Source: Leptolyngbya sp. NIES-2104 | GTDB lineage: Bacteria; Cyanobacteriota; Cyanobacteriia; Leptolyngbyales; Leptolyngbyaceae | DNA: 64,000 bases | Direction: 5' to 3' | Assembly (NCBI RefSeq): GCF_001485215.1 | Contig: NZ_BBWW01000001.1 | Span: 3,844,001 to 3,908,000, forward strand | In this document: positions 53,923 to 64,000 of the stretch, piece by piece | Numbering within the stretch: the first letter of the stretch is position 1 | Layout: each line of letters begins with the position of its first letter | Translations under genes and position numbers: made by a program | The notes under the pieces: model-generated | Seen by the model: the letters and a program-made list of their open reading frames with translations, nothing else | Database searches by the model: none | What the model was told of the DNA's origin: nothing

Positions 53923-55821
53923 CTACACAGTTTCTGCCACTCGCCGCGCCTGAATCTCTAGATAAATTAACAGCGCATTGATATCTGCCGGGTTAACTCC
54001 ACCAATTCGACTGGCTTGCCCGATCGTTAAAGGACGAACTTTTGATAGTTTTTCTCGCGCCTCTTTCGAGAGCGTTTCGATCTGGTCATAGTTCAAGGTT
54101 TCGGGCAGCTTGCGATTCTCTTGCTTGCTGATTTGATCAATCTGATGCTGTTGGCGCTGAATGTAACCTGAGTATTTGATATCGATCTCAGCCCCTTCTT
54201 TTTCAGCTTGATTCAGGCTCGGATTGCCTAAGTTATACTGCTCTAGATCAACATAGTGAAATCCGGAACGGCGCAGCAATTCAGCAAGCGTGATTGAACC
54301 TTTGATCGCTTGTTGAGTAGATTCGGTAATCGCTTTTCCGACTGGATCGTGTTCCTTTACCCGCGTTTCATGCAGTCGTTCTTTTTCTGCTGCGATGTTC
54401 TCTTGTTTCTGAGTGAACAGTGTCCAGCGTCGATCGTCAATTAATCCAATCTCACGTCCTAGCGGGGTTAAACGCTGATCGGCGTTGTCCGATCGCAGAA
54501 TTAAGCGATATTCCGATCGAGAAGTCAACATCCGATAGGGTTCGCGCAAATCCTTAGTACAGAGATCATCAATCAAGGTACCAATGTAGCTTTGTTCACG
54601 TGAGAAAATGACCATTTCCTTGCCCTGACACAATCTTGCTGCATTGATCCCTGCAACTAATCCTTGGGCGGCAGCTTCTTCGTATCCGGTTGTTCCGTTG
54701 ACTTGACCTGCACAGAACAATCCACTGATTTTTTTAGTCATCAAAGTTGGATAGCACTGTGTTGCCGGGAGATAGTCATATTCGACCGCATAAGCAGGAC
54801 GGAGCATCGCGCAATTTTCTAGACCGGGAAGCGATCGCAACATTTGCAGTTGAACTTTTTCCGGTAATCCCGTTGAAAATCCTTGGATGTAGAGTTCTGG
54901 AATGTCGCGCCCTTCCGGTTCGATAAAGATCTGATGGCTTTCTTTATCCGCAAATCGCACAATCTTATCTTCGATGCTCGGACAGTATCGCGGTCCTTTC
55001 GCATCAACCCAACCGCCGTATACAGGCGATAGATGCAAATTTTCGCGAATGATCCGATGTGTCTCTGCTGTCGTGCGAGTCAGATGACAATCCATTGTTT
55101 CCCGATCGACCCAAACTTCTGGATCAAAGCTAAACCAGCGGGTTTCTGAATCGCTGGGCTGACGTTCCAAAACGTCGAAGTTTACAGAACGTCGATCGAC
55201 TCGTGCGGGAGTCCCAGTCTTTAATCGTCCGGTTTCAAATCCGAATCGATTCAGCGTATCCGTTAAGCCGATCGCAGCAAATTCTCCCGCACGACCCGCA
55301 TCCATCGACTTATTCCCGACCCAAATCTTCCCACCGAGAAACGTTCCGGTGGTCAGCACCACCGCTTTGCACTCAAACGCAACACCGAAGTAAGTTTCAA
55401 CCCCGATCACTTCATCATTCGAGTTCAAAACCAGATCCGTTGCCATGCCTTCCCGGATCGTCAAATTTTCTTGATTCTCAACGATGTTTTTCATGATCGC
55501 TGCATATTCGCGCTTATCGGTTTGTGCTCGGAGCGCCCACACCGCAGGACCTCGCGACGAATTGAGAATTCGCTTTTGCAGATAAGTCCGATCTGCCATT
55601 TTGCCAATCTCGCCGCCCAATGCGTCTGCTTCATGCACCAATTGAGATTTTGCCGGACCGCCAACTGCCGGATTGCAAGGTTGCCAAGCGATTTTGTCGA
55701 GATTTAACGTCAGGAGTAACGTCCGACAGCCTAAACGTGCAGTCGCAAGCGCCGCCTCACATCCTGCGTGTCCGGCTCCGACCACAATCACATCATACGA
55801 ATCAAGAAACTCTGCGCTCAT
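53923..55821 (-). CDS. mnmG: tRNA uridine-5-carboxymethylaminomethyl enzyme MnmG (GidA)
   Basis: The 632-residue flavoenzyme, with MnmE, builds the carboxymethylaminomethyl group at U34 of certain tRNAs. The FAD motif '[14 protein letters not shown]' is near residue 13, '[14 protein letters not shown]' and '[16 protein letters not shown]' are family hallmarks, and the C-terminal helical domain is complete. I start at the ATG at 55821; the longer reading to 55845 adds eight residues. It is divergent from lexA with 138 bases between. Confidence 0.96.
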   Translation of the reverse strand: MSAEFLDSYDVIVVGAGHAGCEAALATARLGCRTLLLTLNLDKIAWQPCNPAVGGPAKSQLVHEADALGGEIGKMADRTYLQKRILNSSRGPAVWALRAQTDKREYAAIMKNIVENQENLTIREGMATDLVLNSNDEVIGVETYFGVAFECKAVVLTTGTFLGGKIWVGNKSMDAGRAGEFAAIGLTDTLNRFGFETGRLKTGTPARVDRRSVNFDVLERQPSDSETRWFSFDPEVWVDRETMDCHLTRTTAETHRIIRENLHLSPVYGGWVDAKGPRYCPSIEDKIVRFADKESHQIFIEPEGRDIPELYIQGFSTGLPEKVQLQMLRSLPGLENCAMLRPAYAVEYDYLPATQCYPTLMTKKISGLFCAGQVNGTTGYEEAAAQGLVAGINAARLCQGKEMVIFSREQSYIGTLIDDLCTKDLREPYRMLTSRSEYRLILRSDNADQRLTPLGREIGLIDDRRWTLFTQKQENIAAEKERLHETRVKEHDPVGKAITESTQQAIKGSITLAELLRRSGFHYVDLEQYNLGNPSLNQAEKEGAEIDIKYSGYIQRQQHQIDQISKQENRKLPETLNYDQIETLSKEAREKLSKVRPLTIGQASRIGGVNPADINALLIYLEIQARRVAETV

Positions 55822-55937
55822 ATCTATCTCGGCGGTTCGGTGCAATCTCCATTCTAAGGGTGAAGTTGGAACTCAGGCAGGATACCGGGAATGTTAGAGA
55901 AATCTAGAATTATCCATAAAGATCAGATATTCTAATA

Positions 55938-55951
55938 AGTACACTTGTTCT
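55938..55951 (+). promoter_or_regulatory. SOS (LexA) box of lexA
   Basis: AGTACACTTGTTCT fits the cyanobacterial consensus RGTAC-N3-DGTWCB at every position. It lies nine bases before the lexA ATG and should let LexA repress its own gene. The divergent mnmG start is further away. Confidence 0.8.
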
Positions 55952-55959
55952 AAATCGTC

Positions 55960-56592
55960 ATGGCTGACCTCTCTCCTCCCAAACAAAAACTATTAGACTG
56001 GCTGGAAGATTACATCGATCGACATCATTCTGTGCCGTCTTACGGTGAGATGGCAGCGGCACTAGGCTACAAGTCGAAAGATACAATCCGCTTTCATTTA
56101 ACCGATCTCAGAAATGCGGGGTATGTTGCCTGGAAAGAGGGTTCGGTAAAGTCGCTCGTGATTTGTAAACCTCGATCGAAAAACATCCCGATTCTTGGCG
56201 TAATCGCAGCGGGTGGACTCGTTGAAACCTTTTCTGATTCTGATGTTGATGAGTATGTTGATATCTCAACGTTGCCGCATTTTGCTGGGAAACGACGGCA
56301 GCAAATCAGTCAGTATTTTGCGCTGCGGGTTCGGGGAGATAGCATGATCGGAGCCGCGATCGCAGATGGTGATGTCGTGATTTTGAGAAAAGAATCGGAA
56401 CCGAAAACGATTAGAAACGGCGAAATTGTTGCAGCCCGATTTGAGACGCAAACGACTTTGAAGCATTTATTTTGGAGCGGCGATCAGATTATCTTGCAGC
56501 CTGCAAATCCGAGCTATCCAGTAATCGAAAAACAGGCGGAAGAAGTCGCGATCGAAGGTGTGTTTGTCGGCTTGGTGCGTGGATTAGTTTAG
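55960..56592 (+). CDS. lexA: LexA repressor
   Basis: The 210-residue protein has an N-terminal winged helix ('PSYGEMAAALGYKS', 26-40) and a C-terminal S24 autoprotease. The catalytic Ser128 (RGDSM) and Lys168 and the Ala84-Gly85 cleavage site are all present. This matters because some cyanobacterial LexA proteins lack them and do not self-cleave. The gene has a consensus SOS box before its start, so RecA-triggered autocleavage and autoregulation are expected. Confidence 0.95.
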   Translation: MADLSPPKQKLLDWLEDYIDRHHSVPSYGEMAAALGYKSKDTIRFHLTDLRNAGYVAWKEGSVKSLVICKPRSKNIPILGVIAAGGLVETFSDSDVDEYVDISTLPHFAGKRRQQISQYFALRVRGDSMIGAAIADGDVVILRKESEPKTIRNGEIVAARFETQTTLKHLFWSGDQIILQPANPSYPVIEKQAEEVAIEGVFVGLVRGLV

Positions 56593-56631
56593 TTCTCAAG
56601 GTAGAGATTTCCCAGAATCGAAACTGAAACA

Positions 56632-57558
56632 ATGGAGCAGTATTCCGCTTTAGGTTGTTCTATGACTTTCAGTTTCTTTGACTTAATTTGGGTATTTTTC
56701 ATTTTTTCGTCCCTACAACCTTTATGGCAACGTCGCCAAACCGAGACTCGACGGTATAACACACTCAAAACTATCGAACGCAAGCGAAATAGTCGCGTAA
56801 TTTTGCTCGTTCACCGTCAAGAATCGATTAGCTTGTTAGGGATTCCATTGTCTCGCTACATTACGATCGAAGATTCTGAACAAATCCTTCGCGCCATTCG
56901 ATTAACTCCGCCTGATGTACCGATCGATTTAATTCTGCACACTCCAGGTGGATTGGTACTTGCAACCGAACAAATCGCCCGCGCTCTGATTCGTCACCCT
57001 GCAAAAGTCACCGTTTACGTGCCGCACTACGCGATGAGCGGTGGAACGATGTTAGCGTTGGCAGCCGATGAAATCGTCATGGATGCAAATGCGGTGTTGG
57101 GTCCGGTTGATCCGCAATTGGGTAACTTTCCGGCAGCAAGTGTGCTGAAAGTTGTGGAAGATAAGCCGATCGGGGATATCGACGATCAAACGTTGATTAT
57201 GGCGGATTTGTCGCGTAAAGCGATCGCGCAAGTGCAGCGATTTGTCCGAACCTTGTTAAAAGATGCTGTTCCACAACCGAAGATTGATCCAGACAAGATC
57301 GAAAACGTGATCGATGCGTTGACGACTGGAAAGGTGACGCACGATTATCCGATCACGGTTGAGGAAGCCTCGGAGCTAGGATTGCCGATTACGGTGGGAC
57401 TCGATCGAGAGATTTACGATCTGATGGAATTGTATCCACAGCCCCAAGGCGGTCGTCCATCGGTGCAATACATTCCATTACCGTATGAACGCCGTCCGAC
57501 GTTGCCAGAACCGAAAGGTAGACCGTTGCCAGAAGGGGCGCGGGCACGAATGGATTGA
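56632..57558 (+). CDS. SDH-family Clp-fold serine protease (membrane-anchored)
   Basis: The 308-residue protein has a single N-terminal membrane helix (about residues 10-32) and a ClpP/SppA-like crotonase fold. 'LILHTPGGLVLATEQIA' (residues near 103-119) and 'HYAMSGGTMLAL', the latter with the putative catalytic Ser, are the family motifs. SDH (serine dehydrogenase proteinase)-type proteins are likely membrane proteases. The start may be the ATG at 56632 or at 56662. It is convergent with crtB across a perfect palindrome at 57609. Confidence 0.82.
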   Translation: MEQYSALGCSMTFSFFDLIWVFFIFSSLQPLWQRRQTETRRYNTLKTIERKRNSRVILLVHRQESISLLGIPLSRYITIEDSEQILRAIRLTPPDVPIDLILHTPGGLVLATEQIARALIRHPAKVTVYVPHYAMSGGTMLALAADEIVMDANAVLGPVDPQLGNFPAASVLKVVEDKPIGDIDDQTLIMADLSRKAIAQVQRFVRTLLKDAVPQPKIDPDKIENVIDALTTGKVTHDYPITVEEASELGLPITVGLDREIYDLMELYPQPQGGRPSVQYIPLPYERRPTLPEPKGRPLPEGARARMD

Positions 57559-57608
57559 TTGGTCATTCGGGCGGTTATATAGATTGATCGTTTATCCCCG
57601 ATCGATCC

Positions 57609-57636
57609 GTAGAGACGCGATTAATCGCGTCTCTAC
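57609..57636. repeat. Perfect 28-base palindrome (GTAGAGACGCGATT / AATCGCGTCTCTAC)
   Basis: A 14-base arm and its exact complement with no loop sit between the convergent protease and crtB genes. Such GTAGAGACGCGATT palindromes occur widely in cyanobacterial genomes. It may also work as a bidirectional terminator. Confidence 0.85.
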
Positions 57637-57678
57637 CCGGATTTTTGCGATCGCCCAATTCCTCCAAACAACCCGAAT

Positions 57679-58614
57679 TTACAACACCTTCGCCCGCAAC
57701 CAGGAAATCGGCAACAACGACATTTTCCGCATTCCCGGCACATATGCCCGCCGACTGAAATTGTCGTAGTTGTTATTCTCGATCGCGTTTAAAATTCGGC
57801 TATACAGCATTAATGCCGACCAAACGGGCCAACGTGCATCCTCATTAAGCGATCGAATTCCCCGTTCTGCCTGGTTATAAAACTGCCGCGCTCGATCGAT
57901 TTGAAATTTCATCAATGCTTTCCATCGATCGTCATTTACGCCTTTGAACAAATCGTCTTCGGTATATCCAAATCGCTCCAGATCTTCCAAGGGCAAATAA
58001 ATCCGACCTCGACGCGCATCTTCACCGATATCGCGCAGAATGTTCGTTAACTGCTTCGCCACACCGAGCGCGATCGCATCATCGAGTGGTGAATAGCCCG
58101 ACTCAGGACGATACCACGGCACACTCGTATCAGGTTCCGCCAATCCCATCACATTCGTAGACATCAGCCCCACCGTACTCGCCACCCGATAGCAGTACAA
58201 ATAAAGCTCATCAAAAGTCTCATAACGGCTGCGATAGAGATCCATGCGTTGACCTGCGATCATGTCGCGGAACGGCTGAATCTCGATCGGGAATCGTTCC
58301 ACCGCATCCACCAGTGCCACATCGAAATCATCTTCGGGATAGCCCGCGAAGATTTTTTCTAAGCGGGTTTCCCACTGATCTAGCGTGTCATCGGTTGCGT
58401 TTTTGCCATTTAAGCCATCGACTAATTCATCAGTACGACGACACCAGACATAAATTGCCCAAATCGCCCGTCGTTTTTCGGTCGGAAATAACAGCGTCGC
58501 CAAGTAGAAAGACTTCGTAAAGTGTTCCATCAATTGGCGGCACTGTTCGTAAGCCTCATCGACAGAAGCCAGCGATCGTACAAAGGAAGAGGGTTGTTCG
58601 GGCAATTGCAGCAT
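57679..58614 (-). CDS. crtB: Phytoene synthase
   Basis: The 311-residue enzyme condenses two GGPP molecules to phytoene, the first committed carotenoid step. The two Asp-rich motifs of squalene/phytoene synthases are 'RRTDELVDG' near residue 60 and 'DILRDIGEDARRGR' near residue 195. It lies 32 bases downstream of crtP on the same strand, the classic cyanobacterial crtP-crtB pair, so the two are likely cotranscribed. Confidence 0.97.
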   Translation of the reverse strand: MLQLPEQPSSFVRSLASVDEAYEQCRQLMEHFTKSFYLATLLFPTEKRRAIWAIYVWCRRTDELVDGLNGKNATDDTLDQWETRLEKIFAGYPEDDFDVALVDAVERFPIEIQPFRDMIAGQRMDLYRSRYETFDELYLYCYRVASTVGLMSTNVMGLAEPDTSVPWYRPESGYSPLDDAIALGVAKQLTNILRDIGEDARRGRIYLPLEDLERFGYTEDDLFKGVNDDRWKALMKFQIDRARQFYNQAERGIRSLNEDARWPVWSALMLYSRILNAIENNNYDNFSRRAYVPGMRKMSLLPISWLRAKVL

Positions 58615-58646
58615 TCGGATATGCAGATGGAAAGGTTGACAAAGCG

Positions 58647-60077
<1,431 letters not shown>

Positions 60078-60308
60078 CTAGTGATCGACAATTCGCTTCA
60101 ATTATACGTTGCGAACTGTTACATCTTGAGATTTTTTCGGAAAGTTGGGCAACGAAACCGCGTATCCGTAAGGCTTTGTATCACTTCTAACTCATTTATT
60201 AAATTTCTAAAGATTGCATAAAGATATGACAGCGATGCGGTCGAGTGTAAATTCTCGCTGTACTGGGATAAGTAAACCTACTGAGAACAGGTTAGACGGT
60301 GCGGCGCT

Positions 60309-61064
60309 ATGAAATTCTTGGAGTTCTTCGATCGAATCTATGTGATCAACCTGCCCGAACGCCACGATCGTCGTCAACAAATTACACAAGAACTGGCGAA
60401 AGCTGGAATGCCATTTCAACGGGGAAAAGTGGAATTATTCGAGGCGGTGAAACCAGATCATGCCGGGATTTTTCCCTTGATCGGGCTGCGGGGGTGCTAT
60501 ATGAGCCATCTCGCCATTTATCGCCAAGCGAAACAACTCGGACTTCAAAACGTTTTAGTGATCGAAGACGATTTAGCGATATCAGAGCATTTCAAGCGTT
60601 ACGAAACACACCTGATCGAGCAGCTACAACAATCCGATTGGGATGTGGTTTTATTTGGGCATCTTCCTGGAGTGGGCGACCCGCCTGAAACTCGGATACA
60701 ACTCGACGATCCAAGTTTTGCCACGCTGCGATCGATTGAAAAGCCCTTCATTGGTACTCATTTCTACGCGGTGAATGCGAAAGCGTTTGACCCCCTCATT
60801 GCGACCTTCGAGCATACGCTATCACTCCCGGATAACTACTCAGCGCCTGTCACGGTTTACTCGGATGGTGCACTCTTCGATGTATCCCGCGAAGAAAATC
60901 TTTGCTTGCTTAAGGCGGTTCCCAGTTTTGGAGGGCAGCGCAGTTCTCGAAGCGACTGTGCAAATCTGAAATGGTTTGACCAATTACCCGCGACCCGACG
61001 ACTTGTGGAAATTGTGAGAAATTCTGGCGCGATCGACAAAGCAAAGGCAATTCTTCAACGATAG
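60309..61064 (+). CDS. Glycosyltransferase family 25-like protein
   Basis: The 251-residue protein starts 'FDRIYVINLPERHDRR', typical of the GT25 (LPS/β-1,4-galactosyl) family, then has 'GCYMSHLAIYRQA' and the acidic 'VLVIEDDLAI' metal-sugar site near residue 93. It should act in cell-surface polysaccharide or protein glycosylation. The donor and acceptor are unknown. It is followed by a strong hairpin at 61092. Confidence 0.85.
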   Translation: MKFLEFFDRIYVINLPERHDRRQQITQELAKAGMPFQRGKVELFEAVKPDHAGIFPLIGLRGCYMSHLAIYRQAKQLGLQNVLVIEDDLAISEHFKRYETHLIEQLQQSDWDVVLFGHLPGVGDPPETRIQLDDPSFATLRSIEKPFIGTHFYAVNAKAFDPLIATFEHTLSLPDNYSAPVTVYSDGALFDVSREENLCLLKAVPSFGGQRSSRSDCANLKWFDQLPATRRLVEIVRNSGAIDKAKAILQR

Positions 61065-61091
61065 TGAATCTGCGATTTAGCATTTATTCTT

Positions 61092-61134
61092 CAGTACTGG
61101 GGTGATCGATCAGCCAGCGATCACCCCGGTACTG
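61092..61134 (+). terminator. Strong hairpin after the GT25 gene
   Basis: cagtactggggtgatcg pairs with cgatcaccccggtactg (17 bp with one G·U) around a 9-base loop. There is no T-run, but the stem is very stable. It lies 28 bases after the stop. Confidence 0.75.
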
Positions 61135-61552
61135 TAAGCAACATAGAAGTCTAAATTTGTGTCAAATAAACTGTTCGTCATGGAAGACATTGAGAATACG
61201 AGTGCCTAAATAACAAAAGAATTCACTAAATAAAATAAAGCTGCGATAAGATACGGAGCGAATTCCATCAGAAACATTACAGCCTTACTACTTAAGCGAT
61301 TCGCTGATTGTGTGATGCTGAGTGATTAAAAGATCTTGGATGCTTAACTAGGAAGAACGTAAAGAATCTGATGAATTTGGTGTGCGTTGCTACCTTGATC
61401 GATTGAGTTTGTTTGATATGTATGTCTCGACGAACAGCAAGTGTGTGTTCTGGCTGTAACTGATTAATGACTCGTTCCTGACTTTTACAAAATCGTCGCC
61501 GTTGTTGAAATTACGGCTGATTTTTGTTTGTCAAATGACAGAGGAATCTTGA
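61135..61552. promoter_or_regulatory. Long leader region of the PA14/glycosidase gene
   Basis: About 420 AT-rich bases precede the gene at 61553. They must hold its promoter and possibly a long 5' untranslated region; GAGGAAT near 61540 is the ribosome-binding site. No small gene or riboswitch was recognised. Confidence 0.4.
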
Positions 61553-63637
61553 ATGGTGTTAGACCCGACTTCCACGCAGGGAGAGATCGGTAGCTTTAGT
61601 TTGCCAAAAAATCTTACGGCTGCTCTATCCACTGACCCGAACCCCGATACCCTTTTTCCATTACTCAATGTGGTTGCTGCTTCGAGTTCAACGACTTATG
61701 GGGCAATCGGACTGAAAGCGGAATACTTTAATGATGCGGATTTAAATCAGCGATCGCTCATTCGCACTGATCCGACGATCGACTTCAACTGGGGCGGAAA
61801 CTCCCCAACTCAAGCCGTAAATCGTGATAATTTCTCGGTTCGCTGGACGGGACAAATTTCGCCTTTGTATTCCGAATCTTATACATTTTCCGCAGAGGCA
61901 GACGATCGCATCCGTGTGTGGATTAATGATCAATTACTGATCGATCGTTGGGATGTACCGAGCGATCGCAATTCCACGATCAATCTTGATGCTGGACAAA
62001 ACTACGATCTTCGAGTGGAATATGCAGAATTCGGAGGAGATGCCAGCGCGAAACTATATTGGGCAAGTCCAAGCCAGACGCGAGAAATCATTCCACAAAG
62101 TCAGCTAAAATCACCGTTTATCAGCACGAATACGAATTCGGGCGCGGCTTTGATGGGAGATGCGCGAGACATTGATATCAACAGTCTCACGTCGATTAAC
62201 GATAGTTTAAGCTCTGAGAATCTTTCGGATTTCTACCGATTTACTCTGACACAATCGACGGCAATCAACGTCACCATTGGAAATCTAGCTGCTAACGTAG
62301 ATCTCAAACTGCTCAATGAGCGGGGCGATATTATTAGCACATCTGCCAATGATGGAACCATGATGGAATCAATCTCCGCAGTTTTGAGCGCTGGAACGTA
62401 TATGCTCCAGGTCTTTTCCGGTCAGCCCGTGAATACTCAGTATGTGATGACTTCCGCGATCGCAGACACAATTCGAGAGCGTGCGCGACCTGCTGATACT
62501 TTTATCGACTCGATGGGAATTAATACCCATTTACGCTACACCGGACTCAGTTATGGACGCTTTGATGATGTGGTCGAGCCGCGTCTAAAAGAATTGGGAC
62601 TCCGACACATTCGCGATGGTGGTAACGATCCGAATCTGTACCCCAAGATTCGACGATTGGCACAGAGTGGAATCAAGACGACGTTGATCATGGACCCGCG
62701 TGATGGAGTGACACCAGATAATGCAGTCTCGCTGATTAAGGCAGGAATGCCCGGAATCGAGGCGGTCGAAGGTCCGAATGAATGGGATGTCGGGAATATG
62801 ACCTATAAAGGTGCAAACTACCCGGACGGACTGCGCTTGTATCAATCGGAGCTGTATCGTGCAGTCAAAAATGATCCCGTGACTGCAAAATTGCCTGTGT
62901 TGATTCCGTCGATGGCACAGCCAGAACATGCTGAAAAAATCGGATCACTGGGCGAATACAGTGATTACGGCAATATGCACAGTTATTCGGGGGGTCGAGT
63001 TCCAGCGTTTGACTTCGATCGACGTTGGTTGCCGTTGACGCGAAAATATTCGGACAACAAAACGATCATCGTGACCGAAACGGGCTATCACAATGGGATT
63101 AACGATCGAGAAACGACACACAAAGCTGTGACCGAGCAAGTTTCAGCAAAGTACATTCCACGCACGTTTCTAGAATTCTTTAATCGAGGTATCAAGCGCA
63201 CGTTTCTCTATGAATTTCTGGATCAGCGCCCCCTGCCTGATTCGGAAAATAACTACGGGATTATTCGGCATGATGGCACTCCGAAGCCTGCGTTTTATGC
63301 GCTGCGGAACATGATTCGTGTGTTGAATGATAAGCCTGGAAGTACGGCAAGTGGATCGCTCTCCTACTATTTCAGCGGCGATGTCAAAGATCTGCGTCAT
63401 ATGTTGCTGCAAAAGAGCAATGGTGAGTTTTATCTAGTGATGTGGCTGAATTCTGAAAGTACAGAAGCGACGAAAACGCAACGGGTCACGGTGAATTTGT
63501 TAACGCCAACAAAGGAAGCGGCGACGTTTTTACCGAATCGATCGGATTCTGCGACGGCGACGTTTTCGACTCCGAGCCGGGTGACGATGGATGTTCCGGA
63601 TGCACCGATTATTTTGAAGGTGGTGCCGAGAGCGTGA
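61553..63637 (+). CDS. PA14-PPC protein with glycoside-hydrolase-like TIM barrel
   Basis: The 694-residue protein has a PA14 domain (about 50-190, 'LKAEYFNDADL...' start and 'YSESYTFSAEADDRIRVWI', shown in part). A PPC-like domain (about 205-300, 'SDFYRFTLTQST...GTYMLQVFSG') follows, then a C-terminal barrel (about 310-600). In the barrel, Glu410 in 'GPNEWDV' and Glu509 in 'VTETGYH' fit the acid/base and nucleophile of clan GH-A glycosidases. The end (about 620-694) is a β-sandwich. PA14 and PPC domains bind sugars and are usually extracellular, but no N-terminal signal peptide is visible, so export may use a different route. Confidence 0.8.
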   Translation: MVLDPTSTQGEIGSFSLPKNLTAALSTDPNPDTLFPLLNVVAASSSTTYGAIGLKAEYFNDADLNQRSLIRTDPTIDFNWGGNSPTQAVNRDNFSVRWTGQISPLYSESYTFSAEADDRIRVWINDQLLIDRWDVPSDRNSTINLDAGQNYDLRVEYAEFGGDASAKLYWASPSQTREIIPQSQLKSPFISTNTNSGAALMGDARDIDINSLTSINDSLSSENLSDFYRFTLTQSTAINVTIGNLAANVDLKLLNERGDIISTSANDGTMMESISAVLSAGTYMLQVFSGQPVNTQYVMTSAIADTIRERARPADTFIDSMGINTHLRYTGLSYGRFDDVVEPRLKELGLRHIRDGGNDPNLYPKIRRLAQSGIKTTLIMDPRDGVTPDNAVSLIKAGMPGIEAVEGPNEWDVGNMTYKGANYPDGLRLYQSELYRAVKNDPVTAKLPVLIPSMAQPEHAEKIGSLGEYSDYGNMHSYSGGRVPAFDFDRRWLPLTRKYSDNKTIIVTETGYHNGINDRETTHKAVTEQVSAKYIPRTFLEFFNRGIKRTFLYEFLDQRPLPDSENNYGIIRHDGTPKPAFYALRNMIRVLNDKPGSTASGSLSYYFSGDVKDLRHMLLQKSNGEFYLVMWLNSESTEATKTQRVTVNLLTPTKEAATFLPNRSDSATATFSTPSRVTMDVPDAPIILKVVPRA

Positions 63638-63642
63638 TAGGT

Positions 63643-63728
63643 ATTGTGTAATGGGGCAATTGTGGGGCAGGCATCCTGCCCGCCACCGGGAAGCAGGCAA
63701 GATGCCTGCCTCACAGTAATTACACAAT
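63643..63728. repeat. Palindromic repeat (GGCAGGCAAGATGCCTGCC type)
   Basis: An outer pair attgtgtaat (63643-63652) / attacacaat (63719-63728) encloses a G-rich near-perfect inverted repeat (gtggggcaggcatcctgcccgc / gcaggcaagatgcctgcctcac, shown in part). It begins six bases after the glycosidase stop. Repeats of the gcaggcaagatgcctgcc type are common in cyanobacteria. It probably ends transcription as well. Confidence 0.8.
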
Positions 63729-63782
63729 TTATGATTCAACTTTCATAATCGCTCTACCCGGATCTTCCGTTGCAACGATAGA

Positions 63783-64000
63783 TTATCGGATCGATCGCAA
63801 TAATTCCAAATGTTTACCCACAGGCGCGATCGTATTTGCCGCGATCATTCCACTCGCAGCCACCGCAGGTAATCCAATGCCTGGAAATGTCGAATCTCCA
63901 CAGCACAACAATCCTGAAATCGGTGTCATCGCACTGGGGAACAATCCATCGGTTGCGCGAATTGCTGCTCCATAAGTTCCTCGATATCGACGTAAAAATC
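63783..64000 (-). CDS. Carotenoid isomerase/desaturase-like oxidoreductase, 3' end (partial)
   Basis: The last 71 codons of a gene that extends past the window end are read from the minus strand. They contain 'GTYGAAIRATDGLFPS' and 'GLLCCGDSTFPGIGLPAVAASG', shown in part. The GDSTFPG-x-G motif with the following Ala/Ser-rich helix is the C-terminal FAD-binding part of CrtISO/CrtH- and CrtO-like oxidoreductases. The exact member cannot be decided from this piece. It is tail-to-tail with the PA14/glycosidase gene. Confidence 0.75.
   Translation of the reverse strand, partial: FLRRYRGTYGAAIRATDGLFPSAMTPISGLLCCGDSTFPGIGLPAVAASGMIAANTIAPVGKHLELLRSIR

Overview
The window is a stretch of cyanobacterial chromosome. 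GCGATCGC-type (HIP1-like) octamers are scattered through genes and gaps. Diagnostic genes are psb34, crtB/crtP, minC/minD/minE, a LexA with a cyanobacterial SOS box, susA and several cyanobacterial families (DUF1824, DUF1997, DUF4327, Uma2). Sucrose synthase, H-NOX signalling and many regulatory kinases and phosphatases fit a filamentous, Leptolyngbya-like lineage, but the genus is an inference. No rRNA, tRNA, CRISPR array, prophage or complete IS element was seen.

Layout. 1-8.4 kb: a CsoR/InrS-type metal sensor, an atypical SDR, a DUF1997 protein, gatB with a 2H phosphoesterase, a zinc-ribbon PP2C phosphatase, a DUF4327 protein and citramalate synthase followed by a GNAT remnant. 8.5-17.3 kb: a 2Fe-2S ferredoxin, a small Gly/Thr-rich protein, thiO and thiG as separate genes, psb34 (too short for most gene finders), a TPR protein, argB, a hydrolase, Uma2 and small unknowns. 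17.3-24.5 kb: an amidohydrolase with a di-haem-type cytochrome b, gap1, a HicB-HicA toxin-antitoxin pair, Uma2 and a UvrD-like helicase. 24.7-28.9 kb: a sugar ABC transporter with two divergent binding proteins and two permeases but no ATPase. 29-37.8 kb: a YebC protein, a UbiH-like monooxygenase, an SbcC-like SMC ATPase, and a Ser/Thr kinase next to a VanY-type peptidase. 37.8-45.6 kb: glutamate dehydrogenase, aroE-minE-minD, and minC separated from minD by a small transposable element; susA diverges from minC. 45.6-53.8 kb is the accessory-looking part: Uma2, a PEP-CTERM protein, a 2OG-oxygenase-like protein, a truncated haem-oxygenase-like oxidase, an H-NOX sensor with its HNOBA histidine kinase, an M23 peptidase, a second copy of the transposable element and a CHRD protein. 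53.9-64 kb: mnmG, lexA, an SDH-type Clp-fold protease, crtB-crtP, a GT25 glycosyltransferase, a PA14/PPC/glycosidase-like protein and the 3' end of a carotenoid-isomerase-like oxidoreductase.

Most notable signals: (i) two copies (188 and 208 bp) of a MITE-like element with terminal inverted repeats, TNA target duplications and compensatory changes in an internal hairpin; the size difference is one 20-bp deletion in the left end. (ii) A nitric-oxide/oxygen-sensing H-NOX and HNOBA-kinase pair separated by a perfect 14-bp hairpin, next to a truncated diiron-oxidase-like gene. (iii) A relic duplicate of the 5' end of the M23 peptidase gene about 3.7 kb from its parent. (iv) A consensus SOS box before lexA and a one-mismatch version before the UvrD-like helicase.
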